DNA of 64,000 nt from Lutimaribacter salitolerans (GTDB lineage: Bacteria; Pseudomonadota; Alphaproteobacteria; Rhodobacterales; Rhodobacteraceae): the NCBI RefSeq assembly GCF_042677865.1, contig NZ_JBHUDD010000158.1, positions 1 through 64,000 of the forward strand, in the 5' to 3' direction. Position 1 is the first letter of the stretch, and each line of letters begins with the position of its first letter. The notes under the pieces are model-generated. The model was given only the letters and a program-made list of their open reading frames with translations. It had not been told where the DNA came from and made no database searches. This document shows, one piece after another, positions 35,531 to 43,561 of the stretch. The position numbers and the translations under genes were made by a program.

Positions 35531-35926
35531 CTAGCCCCCCGCGCGATCGTCCAGCGTATCGGCCAGCGATTCCGCCCGCGCGGCCAGTTCGGCCAGGGTT
35601 TCGGTGATCTGCGGCGGGATGACCGGCACCTCGATCCGCTCGGGCGCGGGCTTGGGCGCGCTTTGCAGCCGGGCCAGATCGGCCTGCAATTCTGCCAGTT
35701 GGCCCTGCGCCTCGCGCAGCTTGTCCTCGACCCCGGCCGTCTTGTCGGCCAGCATCAGCCCGGCCATCAGCAGCATCCGCGCCTCGGGCAGACGCCCGAT
35801 CTGCTGGGTCAGCACGCTGGCCTCGGTGTCCAGCATGGCGGCGGCGGAATGCAGGTAATGCTCTTCGCCCTCCTGGCACGAGACCTCGAACGTGCGGCCA
35901 CCGATCTTGATTTCGACCTCAGGCAT
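35531..35926 (-). CDS. zapA: Cell division protein ZapA
   Basis: A 131-residue ZapA. The N-terminal EVEIKIGGRTFEVSCQEGEEHYLH globular domain is followed by a C-terminal coiled coil. ZapA bundles FtsZ protofilaments and stabilises the Z ring. ATG at 35926 has AGGAG seven bases upstream and is preferred to 35944. It overlaps the end of the upstream coiled-coil gene by eight bases, which suggests coupled translation. 6S RNA often lies next to zapA, but only ten bases separate it from the next gene here. Confidence 0.88.
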   Translation of the reverse strand: MPEVEIKIGGRTFEVSCQEGEEHYLHSAAAMLDTEASVLTQQIGRLPEARMLLMAGLMLADKTAGVEDKLREAQGQLAELQADLARLQSAPKPAPERIEVPVIPPQITETLAELAARAESLADTLDDRAGG

Positions 35927-36419
35927 TCGGTTGCTCCTCTTCATCAGGGGTGTCGGCCACCAAGGGCGCCATCACGGCCAGAATAGCGTCGGCCTCGGCC
36001 ACATCGGTGGAGCGGGCAGCGCGCAGCGCCTCAAGCTCGGCCAGCATCGCCTTGTTGATCAGATGCGGCTCGGCCAGGCCGGCGGCATTGGCCTCGCGCA
36101 GCTTGGCCACACTGTCGCGCAACTGGTCCGACGCCCGGCGCATCCGCTGCAGTTCGCCATCCAGCGTGGCCATGGCGCTGCGGGTCTGGTCCAGTTCGGC
36201 GGTCAGAGTTGCCGTCGCCTGCTCTTCGCGGGCGTGCAGCTTCTTGATGCGTTCTTCCAACTGCGCGGTGACCAGCCTTTCATCCTCCAGCGCCTGGCGC
36301 AGCTGCGCCAGTTCCTCGGGGTCTGCCCCTGTCGCCGGAGCCTCCAGCGTGTCGATGCCGCGCGCAATGCGGTCCATCGCGGCGGTCAGTCGCCGTTCCA
36401 GTTCGGTGATATCGCTCAT
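35919..36419 (-). CDS. Coiled-coil hypothetical protein upstream of zapA
   Basis: A 166-residue protein that is almost entirely predicted coiled coil from its heptad pattern, for example ELERRLTAAMDRIA, QALEDERLVTAQLEERIKKL and LDGELQRMRRASDQLRDSVAKL. There is no signal peptide or known catalytic motif. ATG at 36419 is used; an earlier in-frame start gives a poor N-terminal extension. It overlaps zapA, so a divisome-related or scaffold role is a reasonable inference only from context. Confidence 0.75.
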   Translation of the reverse strand: MSDITELERRLTAAMDRIARGIDTLEAPATGADPEELAQLRQALEDERLVTAQLEERIKKLHAREEQATATLTAELDQTRSAMATLDGELQRMRRASDQLRDSVAKLREANAAGLAEPHLINKAMLAELEALRAARSTDVAEADAILAVMAPLVADTPDEEEQPNA

Positions 36420-36652
36420 GCCTCTGCCCTCACCCAATAGTCGTGGCGCGCGCCTGTTTTGGGTCGATCCGCACCAATCTGCCGTGCCGCGGGTCGACGA
36501 ATCGCCCCAGCGGCCCTTTTGCAAGACAGTTTAGCCAATGCGAAACCAAATTGCGCCCCCTTTAACCCCAACCACTTAGCCGCCATGCTTGATCTTGGGG
36601 GCGGGGCTGGTAAGAGCGACATAATCATGCCCCGAGCCAAAGGAAGCCCCAA

Positions 36653-38671
36653 GTGGATATCCAAGCCCTGCGTTCCGCCAATCCCGACCACTGGATGCGC
36701 GCCACAGCCATTCGCGCGTTGACGCTGGATGCGGTCCATGCCGCCAATTCCGGCCATTCCGGCATGCCGATGGGCATGGCCGATGTGGCGACAGTGCTGT
36801 TTGAAAAACACCTGAAATTCGACGCCTCCGCCCCCCATTGGCCTGATCGCGACCGGTTCATCCTGTCGGCAGGTCACGGCTCGATGCTGATCTATTCGCT
36901 GCTTTACCTGACCGGCTATGAACAGGTCACGTTGGAAGAGCTGCGCAATTTCCGCCAGTGGGGCGCGCGCACCGCAGGGCATCCTGAAAACTTCCTGCTG
37001 GACGCGGTGGAAACCACCACCGGACCGCTGGGTCAGGGCATCGCCAATTCGGTGGGCTTTGCCATGGCCGAGGAAATCCAGCGCGCCGAGTTCGGCCGCA
37101 AGCTGGTGGATCACTATACTTATGTGATCGCGGGCGACGGCTGTCTGATGGAGGGCGTCAGCCAGGAGGCAATCACCCTGGCCGGCCGCCACAAGCTGGG
37201 CCACCTGATCGTTATCTGGGATAACAACAACATCACCATCGACGGCGAGGTGTCGCTGGCCGACAGCACCGATCAGGTGGCGCGCTTCAAATCCGCGGGC
37301 TGGCATGTGCAGGAAATCGATGGCCACGACCCCGAGGCGATCGACGCCGCGCTGGCGGCGGCCAAGAAATCCGGCAAACCGTCGATGATCGCCGCCAAGA
37401 CCCATATCGCTCTGGGCCACGCGGCGCAGGACACCTCGAAGGGGCATGGCGCTTTGACCGACGCCGATCAGCTTGCCGCCGCGAAATCCGCCTATGGCTG
37501 GTCCGGCGGTCCGTTCGAGGTGCCGCAAGAGATCAAGGCACAGTGGGAAGAGATTGGCCGCCGGGGTGCCGCAGATCGCGAGGCGTGGCAGCAGCGTCTG
37601 GCCACCCTGCCCGAACGCCGCCGGACCGAGTTCGAGCGCCGCTATGCGATGGATGCGCCCAAAAAACTGGGGGCCGTGATCCGCGCGCTGAAGAAACAGG
37701 TCAGCGAAAGCGCGCCCAAGGTGGCCACCCGCAAATCCAGCGAAATGGTGCTCGAGGTGGTGAACCCGGTGATGCGCGAAACCGTGGGCGGCTCGGCCGA
37801 CCTGTCGGGATCGAACAACACCAGAACCGCCGACATGGGCGTGTTCGATGTGGACAACCGCAAGGGGCGGTACATCCATTGGGGCATCCGCGAACATGGC
37901 ATGGCCGCCGCGATGAACGGCATGGCGCTGCATGGCGGCATCCGCCCCTATGGCGGCACCTTCATGGCCTTTACCGACTACGCCCGGCCCGCGATGCGGC
38001 TGGCGGCGCTTATGAAGGTGCCGACCGTTTTCGTGATGACCCATGACAGCATCGGGCTGGGCGAGGATGGCCCGACCCACCAGCCGGTCGAGCATCTGGC
38101 GATTTCGCGCGCCACGCCGAATACGTACGTGTTTCGACCCTGCGACACCGTGGAAACCGCCGAGGCGTGGGAAATCGCGCTGAGCAGCAAGACTGCCCCC
38201 TCGGTCCTGTCGCTGACCCGGCAGAACCTGCCGACCCTGCGCCACGAGCACAAGGTCAAGAACCTGGTCGCGCAGGGCGCCTATGTGCTGGCCGATGCGC
38301 AGGCCAAACGACAGGCCATCCTGATCGCCACAGGCTCCGAGGTCGAGATCGCCATGGCCGCGCGCGACGCGCTGGAAGCCGACGGGATCGGCACGCGTGT
38401 GGTGTCGATGCCCTGCATGGAACTGTTTGCCGCACAGGACGAGGCCTATCGCAAACGCGTACTGCCCGCAGGCCCGGTGCGTGTGGGGGTCGAGGCCGCC
38501 GTGCGCCAGGGCTGGGACCGCTGGCTGCTGGGCGAGCGGGGCCGCGAAAGCAAGGCCGCGTTCGTCGGCATGGACAGCTTTGGCGCCTCGGCCCCGGCCG
38601 AGGTGCTGTACGAGAAATTCGGCATCACCGCGGATGCGGTGGTGGCCGAGGTCAAGCGCCTGTTGGCATAG
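36653..38671 (+). CDS. tkt: Transketolase
   Basis: A 672-residue ThDP enzyme that transfers two-carbon units between sugar phosphates in the pentose phosphate and Calvin-type pathways. Motifs are NSGHSGMPMGMAD, the ThDP box GDGCLMEGVSQEA (about 157), IHWGIREHGMAAAMNG, and THDSIGLGEDGPTHQPVEHL. A GTG start at 36653 follows AAGGAAG at good spacing. It is divergent from the zapA unit. It ends before tandem hairpins. Confidence 0.95.
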   Translation: MDIQALRSANPDHWMRATAIRALTLDAVHAANSGHSGMPMGMADVATVLFEKHLKFDASAPHWPDRDRFILSAGHGSMLIYSLLYLTGYEQVTLEELRNFRQWGARTAGHPENFLLDAVETTTGPLGQGIANSVGFAMAEEIQRAEFGRKLVDHYTYVIAGDGCLMEGVSQEAITLAGRHKLGHLIVIWDNNNITIDGEVSLADSTDQVARFKSAGWHVQEIDGHDPEAIDAALAAAKKSGKPSMIAAKTHIALGHAAQDTSKGHGALTDADQLAAAKSAYGWSGGPFEVPQEIKAQWEEIGRRGAADREAWQQRLATLPERRRTEFERRYAMDAPKKLGAVIRALKKQVSESAPKVATRKSSEMVLEVVNPVMRETVGGSADLSGSNNTRTADMGVFDVDNRKGRYIHWGIREHGMAAAMNGMALHGGIRPYGGTFMAFTDYARPAMRLAALMKVPTVFVMTHDSIGLGEDGPTHQPVEHLAISRATPNTYVFRPCDTVETAEAWEIALSSKTAPSVLSLTRQNLPTLRHEHKVKNLVAQGAYVLADAQAKRQAILIATGSEVEIAMAARDALEADGIGTRVVSMPCMELFAAQDEAYRKRVLPAGPVRVGVEAAVRQGWDRWLLGERGRESKAAFVGMDSFGASAPAEVLYEKFGITADAVVAEVKRLLA

Positions 38672-38697
38672 GGTTTTTCTGGCCTTTGGCACCCCAG

Positions 38698-38746
38698 CCC
38701 GAGTTTTTCAAAAAACTCGGGCAAAACCCATTTTGCATGGGTTTTG
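38698..38746. terminator. Tandem hairpins after tkt
   Basis: Two inverted repeats stand back to back. First: CCCGAGTTTTT and AAAAACTCGGG around 2 bases (38698-38721). Second: CAAAACCCA and TGGGTTTTG around 7 bases (38722-38746), ending in TTTTG. The second can act as a terminator for tkt; the mirror-like first pair adds A/T arms and may serve the convergent small gene. Confidence 0.6.
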
Positions 38747-39013
38747 TCACAAGATCACGCGGACCGGTTCGTTGTTGCAGAAGATGACGAACTGGCCCGC
38801 GTTTTCCACCATGTGAAACCCGCGTCTCTGCACCTCGGCCTCGAATGCGGCGCGCCCGACGATGCGGTCCACATCGCGCACGGCGCGTCGGATCACCCCG
38901 CCCCGGTTGACCGCCTGCGCCGAGAACACGCCACGCAGCCAGCGCCGCGCCTCTTCATCGACGCAAGGCGCGGAACGGGGCAGGATCGGATGTATCGGCA
39001 ATGTGTCACGCAT
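38747..39013 (-). CDS. Small conserved-looking hypothetical protein
   Basis: An 88-residue protein I do not recognise. It has a proline-rich N-terminus, a helical middle (EEARRWLRGVFSAQAVNRGGVIRRAVRDVDRIVG), and a compact C-terminal part with EVQRRGFHMVENAGQFVIFCN. No signal or membrane segment. It lies directly against the tkt hairpins and is preceded, 23 bases upstream of its start, by a perfect CtrA-type site. The DUF808 gene upstream ends in that site. Coding support is frame and composition only. Confidence 0.6.
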   Translation of the reverse strand: MRDTLPIHPILPRSAPCVDEEARRWLRGVFSAQAVNRGGVIRRAVRDVDRIVGRAAFEAEVQRRGFHMVENAGQFVIFCNNEPVRVIL

Positions 39014-39036
39014 GACCCAAACCTGCCCGATCCGCG

Positions 39037-39052
39037 GTTAAACGTCGGTTAA
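39037..39052 (-). promoter_or_regulatory. Candidate CtrA binding site
   Basis: On the minus strand this reads TTAA-CCGACGT-TTAAC, a full match to the alphaproteobacterial CtrA consensus TTAA-N7-TTAAC. It is 23 bases upstream of the small hypothetical gene and overlaps the DUF808 stop codon. Confidence 0.5.
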
Positions 39053-40020
39053 TGTTCAGCGGCTTTCTTGCCGGACACCGCAGCGATCAAAGGCCCGATC
39101 ACCCATGTGCCGACAGGGATCAGCAGCAGCCCCCAGACCAGCCCCAGCACACCGTCGATCAGTGCCGTGATCGCCCATGCAACAAGGCCCGAGGCACCCT
39201 GCACCGCGCCCGCGACCATCGCAGCCAGCGCCTTGATGCCCTCATATGGCTGCGCCATCCCCAGATCATTCAAACCGTGCACGATGATCGACCCGCCGAC
39301 CCAGAGCATCGCCGCCGTGCCCACCACCGACAGCAGTTTCAGAAACAGCGGCATGAACCGCACCAGCCCCCGGCCAAATCCGCGCCCGACACCGCTGTAG
39401 GCGTTCTTTGCCAGATACAGCCCCACATCGTCCATCTTCACGATCAGGGCGACCGATCCGTATACCGCCACGGTCACCATGATGCCCACGACCGCCAGCG
39501 TGGCCCCCTGCATCCAGATGTTCGGGGCCTCGATCGCGGCCAGCGCAATGGTCATGATCTCCGCCGACAGGATGAAATCGGTCTTGATCGCCCCCTTGAC
39601 CTTGGCCTCTTCCAGACGGCCCGGGTCCTTGACCGCCATATCCGCCTTTACATGCTTGTCCGCGTCGGGAAACAGCACGTGAAACACCTTTTCCGCGCCT
39701 TCGAAACACAGGTACGACCCGCCCAGCATCAGCAAGGGCGTGATCGCCCAGGGCGCGAAACTGGCCATCAACAGGGCCAGCGGCAGCAAGATCACCAGCT
39801 TGTTGAAGAACGACCCGCGCGCGATGCGCCAGATGATCGGCAATTCGCGCGCGGGTTTGAACCCCTGAACGTATTTCGGCGTCACGGCGGCATCGTCGAT
39901 GATCACGCCGGCGGTCTTGCCCCCGGCCTTGGCCGCGGCAGCGGCGACATCGTCCACGCTGGTCGCAGCCACCTTGGCGATGGCTGCAACATCATCCAGC
40001 AATGCCAAAAGACCGCTCAT
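39049..40020 (-). CDS. DUF808 (YedI-like) membrane protein
   Basis: A 323-residue inner-membrane protein of the DUF808/YedI family. The N-terminus MSGLLALLDDVAAIAKVAATSVDDVAAAAAKAGGKTAGVIIDDAAVTPKY is split across the characteristic soluble leader, followed by several hydrophobic helices (for example LVILLPLALLMASFAPWAI, WMQGATLAVVGIMVTVAVYG). Function is not established. ATG at 40020 is the family-like start. It is divergent from the GAPDH gene. Confidence 0.85.
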   Translation of the reverse strand: MSGLLALLDDVAAIAKVAATSVDDVAAAAAKAGGKTAGVIIDDAAVTPKYVQGFKPARELPIIWRIARGSFFNKLVILLPLALLMASFAPWAITPLLMLGGSYLCFEGAEKVFHVLFPDADKHVKADMAVKDPGRLEEAKVKGAIKTDFILSAEIMTIALAAIEAPNIWMQGATLAVVGIMVTVAVYGSVALIVKMDDVGLYLAKNAYSGVGRGFGRGLVRFMPLFLKLLSVVGTAAMLWVGGSIIVHGLNDLGMAQPYEGIKALAAMVAGAVQGASGLVAWAITALIDGVLGLVWGLLLIPVGTWVIGPLIAAVSGKKAAEH

Positions 40021-40099
40021 TCCCGTCACCCTGCCCTTGTCCCCATTCGCGGCCACCCTATCGGACAGGCCACGATGGGCAAGCTGACATGGGTTACCG

Positions 40100-40133
40100 T
40101 GTTAGCGCAAAACCGCCTGCGGTTGCGCTAACA
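40100..40133. promoter_or_regulatory. Inverted repeat, possible LacI-family operator before the GAPDH gene
   Basis: The outer arms TGTTAGCGCAA and TTGCGCTAACA are perfect inverted copies, with an inner ACCGC/GCGGT pairing that completes a bulged hairpin. TGTTAGCGC resembles LacI-family half-sites such as those proposed for central carbon regulators in Rhodobacterales. There is no T-tract, so a terminator is unlikely. It ends 89 bases before the GAPDH start. Confidence 0.4.
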
Positions 40134-40222
40134 GCCCGGAAAATCACCGATTTTGACCTTTCAGGCCTGCCAACCCCGCTTTATACCCGCGCGAAACCCA
40201 CCGCGCGCAGGAGACCACGGAC

Positions 40223-41224
40223 ATGACCATCACGCTTGGCATCAACGGATTTGGACGGATCGGGCGCTGCACCCTGATGCACATCGCCGAGGCCGCCCGC
40301 AGCGATGTGCGCGTCGTCAAGGTCAATGCCACCGGCCCGCTGGAAACTGCCGCCCATCTTGTCCGCTACGACAGCGTGCACGGCCGCTTTGCCGGGAATG
40401 TCACGATCGGCGAGGGCACGATGGACCTGGGGCAAGGCCCGATGGAGATGTTCTCGACCTATGACATGGACGAACTGGACTGGTCGGGCGTTGATGTGGT
40501 GCTGGAATGCACCGGCAATTTCAACGACGGCGACAAGTGTCGGAAACACCTGGAGCGCGGGGCCAAGACCGTGCTGATCTCGGCCCCGGCCAGGAACGTG
40601 CAAAAGACCGTGGTGATGGGCGTCAATGACGACCAGCTGGCCAAGGGCGACGTGATGATCTCGAACGGATCGTGCACCACCAACTGCCTGGCCCCGCTGG
40701 CCAAGGTGCTGGATGCGGCCATCGGCATCGACAGCGGCATCATGACCACGATCCACAGCTATACCGGCGATCAGCCCACGCTGGACCGCCGCCACAAGGA
40801 TCTGTACCGCGCGCGGGCGGCGGCGGTCAGCATGATCCCCACTTCCACCGGCGCGGCCAAGGCCCTGGGTGAGGTTCTGCCGCAGCTCAAGGGCAAGCTT
40901 GACGGCTCGGCCATCCGGGTGCCCACGCCCAATGTCTCGGCGGTGGACCTGACCTTCGTGGCCAAGCGCGACGTGACCGTGGACGATGTGAACGAGGTGG
41001 TGGCCGCAGCCGCCCAAGGCCCGATGAAGGGCATTCTGGCCTATGATCCCGCGCCCAAGGTCTCGATCGATTTCAACCACACCGAGGAAAGCTCGATCTT
41101 TGCGCCCGACCAGACCAAGGTGATCGGCAAGCGGCTGGTGCGGGTGCTGGCATGGTATGACAACGAATGGGGGTTTTCGTGCCGCATGGCCGATGTGGCC
41201 GCCGCGATGGGGCGCCTGCTCTAG
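40223..41224 (+). CDS. gap: Glyceraldehyde-3-phosphate dehydrogenase, type I
   Basis: A 333-residue phosphorylating GAPDH of glycolysis and gluconeogenesis. The nucleotide-binding start is LGINGFGRIGRC; the catalytic cysteine lies in NGSCTTNCLAPL (about 151) and its histidine in TIHSYTGDQPTLD (about 178). The usual NDL segment reads NATGP, missing the aspartate that favours NAD, so NADP use or dual use is possible. The variant GSCTTNC replaces the usual ASCTTNC. It is followed by a microprotein gene. Confidence 0.94.
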   Translation: MTITLGINGFGRIGRCTLMHIAEAARSDVRVVKVNATGPLETAAHLVRYDSVHGRFAGNVTIGEGTMDLGQGPMEMFSTYDMDELDWSGVDVVLECTGNFNDGDKCRKHLERGAKTVLISAPARNVQKTVVMGVNDDQLAKGDVMISNGSCTTNCLAPLAKVLDAAIGIDSGIMTTIHSYTGDQPTLDRRHKDLYRARAAAVSMIPTSTGAAKALGEVLPQLKGKLDGSAIRVPTPNVSAVDLTFVAKRDVTVDDVNEVVAAAAQGPMKGILAYDPAPKVSIDFNHTEESSIFAPDQTKVIGKRLVRVLAWYDNEWGFSCRMADVAAAMGRLL

Positions 41225-41285
41225 CCTTGCGCGATGCGGGCGGGCCGGGCATACCTGCACCCCATGATACTTGCAGGCGCGTGAC

Positions 41286-41429
41286 ATGACGAACCAGATT
41301 GCCATCGGCCTCGGGCTGGTGATCCTGGCCGCCATCGGCTGGGACCAATACGCCCATGACGGGGCCTACCTGCTGTTTCTGGCCAAGAAGGGTTTTGACC
41401 TGATCGAATGGATGGCCTTTTGGCGATGA
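41286..41429 (+). CDS. 47-residue membrane microprotein downstream of GAPDH
   Basis: An open frame of 47 codons: an N-terminal membrane segment (IAIGLGLVILAAIGW), an aspartate/histidine turn, and a second hydrophobic/aromatic stretch ending EWMAFWR. It follows the GAPDH stop by 61 bases. The sequence pattern, two short hydrophobic helices with a terminal WMAFWR, is one I associate with small proteins next to GAPDH genes in Rhodobacteraceae. No ribosome site is strong. Function is unknown. Confidence 0.62.
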   Translation: MTNQIAIGLGLVILAAIGWDQYAHDGAYLLFLAKKGFDLIEWMAFWR

Positions 41430-41501
41430 CGTGACGGCCCGCTGGCCAAGCGCCGCCCGCTGCCCTTATGCTGATCCGGTCTGGCAACGGGGGACGACAC
41501 G

Positions 41502-42443
41502 ATGATGGTGCTTTTGGGGCTGATACTGGCGCTGGTGGCGCTGACGGTCGCGGGTCTGGTCTGGGTCACCTACACGACCAAGCGCAAGGTCGAGGCCGCC
41601 GTGCCCCCACGCGGACACTTCACCGATATCTCCACCGGACGGCTGCACTACATCGACCGGGGCACCGGCCCCGTGGTGCTGATGGTCCACGGGCTGGGCG
41701 CACAGGCATGCAATTACGACTATGCGCTGATCGACCTGCTGGCCGATCGCTATCGCTGCATCGCCATCGACCGGCCCGGCATGGGCTGGTCAGACCGGCC
41801 CGACGATGCGCCGGCCAGCCCGCGCGCGCAGGCCGGATACGTGGCCGAGGTGATCGACAAGCTGGCGCTGGAAAAGCCGCTGGTGGTGGGCCACAGCCTG
41901 GGCGGCGCGATCGGCGTCTGCCTTGCGCTGGACAACCCCGAAAAGATCCGCGGCCTTGCCCTGCTGGCCCCGCTGACGCGCGGCGGCGACGCGCCCTCGC
42001 CCGCCTTTGCCAGCCTCGGGATCAAGTCCGACCTGCTGCGCCGGATCATCGCCTGGACGCTGGCGACCCCCATGGGGATGCGCAACACCGCGCAGGTTCT
42101 GGACATGGTGTTCGGCCCCGATCCGGTGCCGCCCGACTATGGCACCAAGGGCGGCGGGCTGCTGGGGCTGCGGCCAAAGACGTTCTTTACCACCAGCCGC
42201 GACTACATCGCCTCGCTGGCGGACATCAAGTTCATGCGCGCCGGATATGCCGAAATGCCGGTGCCCATGGCGCTGCTCTATGGCACGCAGGATCGCATCC
42301 TGTCGGTCGACACGCAGGCCCGCAGGCTGGTGGCCGATCACCCGCAGATCACATTGCAGGAAACACCGGGCGGGCACATGCTGCCGCTGACCCACCCACA
42401 GGTCTGCGCCGATTTCATCAGCCGCAGCGATCCCGGCCTCTAG
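41502..42443 (+). CDS. Alpha/beta hydrolase
   Basis: A 313-residue hydrolase with an N-terminal membrane segment (VLLGLILALVALTVAGLVWV), probably a signal anchor. The nucleophile serine is in GHSLGGAIG (about 131), the oxyanion HG in MVHGLGAQACNYDYAL, and the C-terminal histidine in GGHMLPL. A general esterase or lipase role is likely; substrate unknown. It starts 73 bases after the microprotein and ends seven bases before coaD, which is transcribed convergently. Confidence 0.86.
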   Translation: MMVLLGLILALVALTVAGLVWVTYTTKRKVEAAVPPRGHFTDISTGRLHYIDRGTGPVVLMVHGLGAQACNYDYALIDLLADRYRCIAIDRPGMGWSDRPDDAPASPRAQAGYVAEVIDKLALEKPLVVGHSLGGAIGVCLALDNPEKIRGLALLAPLTRGGDAPSPAFASLGIKSDLLRRIIAWTLATPMGMRNTAQVLDMVFGPDPVPPDYGTKGGGLLGLRPKTFFTTSRDYIASLADIKFMRAGYAEMPVPMALLYGTQDRILSVDTQARRLVADHPQITLQETPGGHMLPLTHPQVCADFISRSDPGL

Positions 42444-42449
42444 CCAACC

Positions 42450-42947
42450 TCAGATCTTGTCGAGCTTGGCCAGCAGCCGCTGCTTGACCTGCGCGGGCAC
42501 GAATTTCGTGATGTCGCCGTCCAGCCGGCAGATTTCCTTGACCAGCTTCGATGCGATCGCCTGATGGCGGGCGTCGGCCATCAGGAACACCGTCTCGACC
42601 GAGGAATCAAGCGCGCGGTTCATGCCCACCATCTGGAATTCATACTCGAAATCCGCCACCGCGCGCAGGCCGCGCACGATCACCCGCGCGCCCACGTCAT
42701 GGGCGCAATGGATCAGCAGGTTCTCGAACGGATGGGCCACGATCTCGGTGCCGGTCTCTTCGCTCAGCTTGGCGCATTCGGCCTCGATCATCTCGACCCG
42801 TTCTTCCAGGCAGAACAACGGCCCCTTGTCGCGGTTGATCGCCACGCCGATCACCAGCCGGTCCACCATGGTCGTCGCGCGACGGATGATGTCGATATGC
42901 CCCAGGGTGATCGGATCGAACGTGCCCGGGTAAAGACCGATGCGCAT
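42450..42947 (-). CDS. coaD: Phosphopantetheine adenylyltransferase
   Basis: A 165-residue nucleotidyltransferase, the fourth enzyme of coenzyme A synthesis. The nucleotide motif YPGTFDPITLGHIDI opens the protein, and VRGLRAVADFEYEFQM and ISSKLVKEI-like segments follow (here ASKLVKEICRL). Length is normal. A TATAAT-like -10 element lies upstream on the minus strand near 42984, beyond which the -35 is weak. It is convergent with the hydrolase gene. Confidence 0.95.
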   Translation of the reverse strand: MRIGLYPGTFDPITLGHIDIIRRATTMVDRLVIGVAINRDKGPLFCLEERVEMIEAECAKLSEETGTEIVAHPFENLLIHCAHDVGARVIVRGLRAVADFEYEFQMVGMNRALDSSVETVFLMADARHQAIASKLVKEICRLDGDITKFVPAQVKQRLLAKLDKI

Positions 42948-43044
42948 GGCTGTCCCTCGCTTTGCAGCTTGTTGTTGAGCGCACGCAATTATATTGCGCC
43001 GCCGAATGCAACCCGATTTTGACCAATCGCGCGCAAACCGGGGC

Positions 43045-43479
43045 TCAGTGGCCCATGATCATGCCTTCCAGCGCGTTGCGCTCCATCGCCAGTTCTTCCA
43101 GCCGGGCCTTGACCACGTCGCCGATGGTCACGATGCCCACCAGCGCGCCGTTTTCCGTCACCGGCATGTGGCGGAACCGGCCATCGGTCATGCGCTGCAA
43201 CACCTGGTCGGCGCTGTCATCGCGCCCGCAGCAGGTGGGGTTGGGGGTCATCATCTGATCCACGGTTTCGGTCAGGCAGTCCGCCCCGCGCAAGGCAAGG
43301 TTGCGCACGATGTCGCGTTCCGACAGGATTCCCGCCACCGCCTCACCGTCAGAGGACACGACCAGCCCGCCGATGCGACGATCGGCCAGAAGTTGCGCCG
43401 CCTCGGACACCAGCGTATCGGGTTTGATCGTGATCACCCCGGTACTGCCCTTCGAACTCAGGATCTGATGGACCAGCAT
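43045..43479 (-). CDS. CBS domain-containing protein
   Basis: A 144-residue protein of two CBS repeats (first IKPDTLVSEAAQLLADRRIGGLVV, second PNPTCCGRDDSADQVLQRMTDG and FRHMPVTENGALVGIVTIGDVVK). CBS pairs bind adenosyl ligands and sense energy or redox state. ATG at 43479 has GGAGG seven bases upstream, so the longer open frame is rejected. The target protein is unknown; it is adjacent to the mmsA regulator. Confidence 0.9.
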   Translation of the reverse strand: MLVHQILSSKGSTGVITIKPDTLVSEAAQLLADRRIGGLVVSSDGEAVAGILSERDIVRNLALRGADCLTETVDQMMTPNPTCCGRDDSADQVLQRMTDGRFRHMPVTENGALVGIVTIGDVVKARLEELAMERNALEGMIMGH

Positions 43480-43561
43480 GCGCGTTCCTCCCGTTTGCGT
43501 GGCTGTGGCACCCAGCGTTGCGCGGCGGCGACGGTCTGTCAAGCGCGGGGCGGACGCCGGG

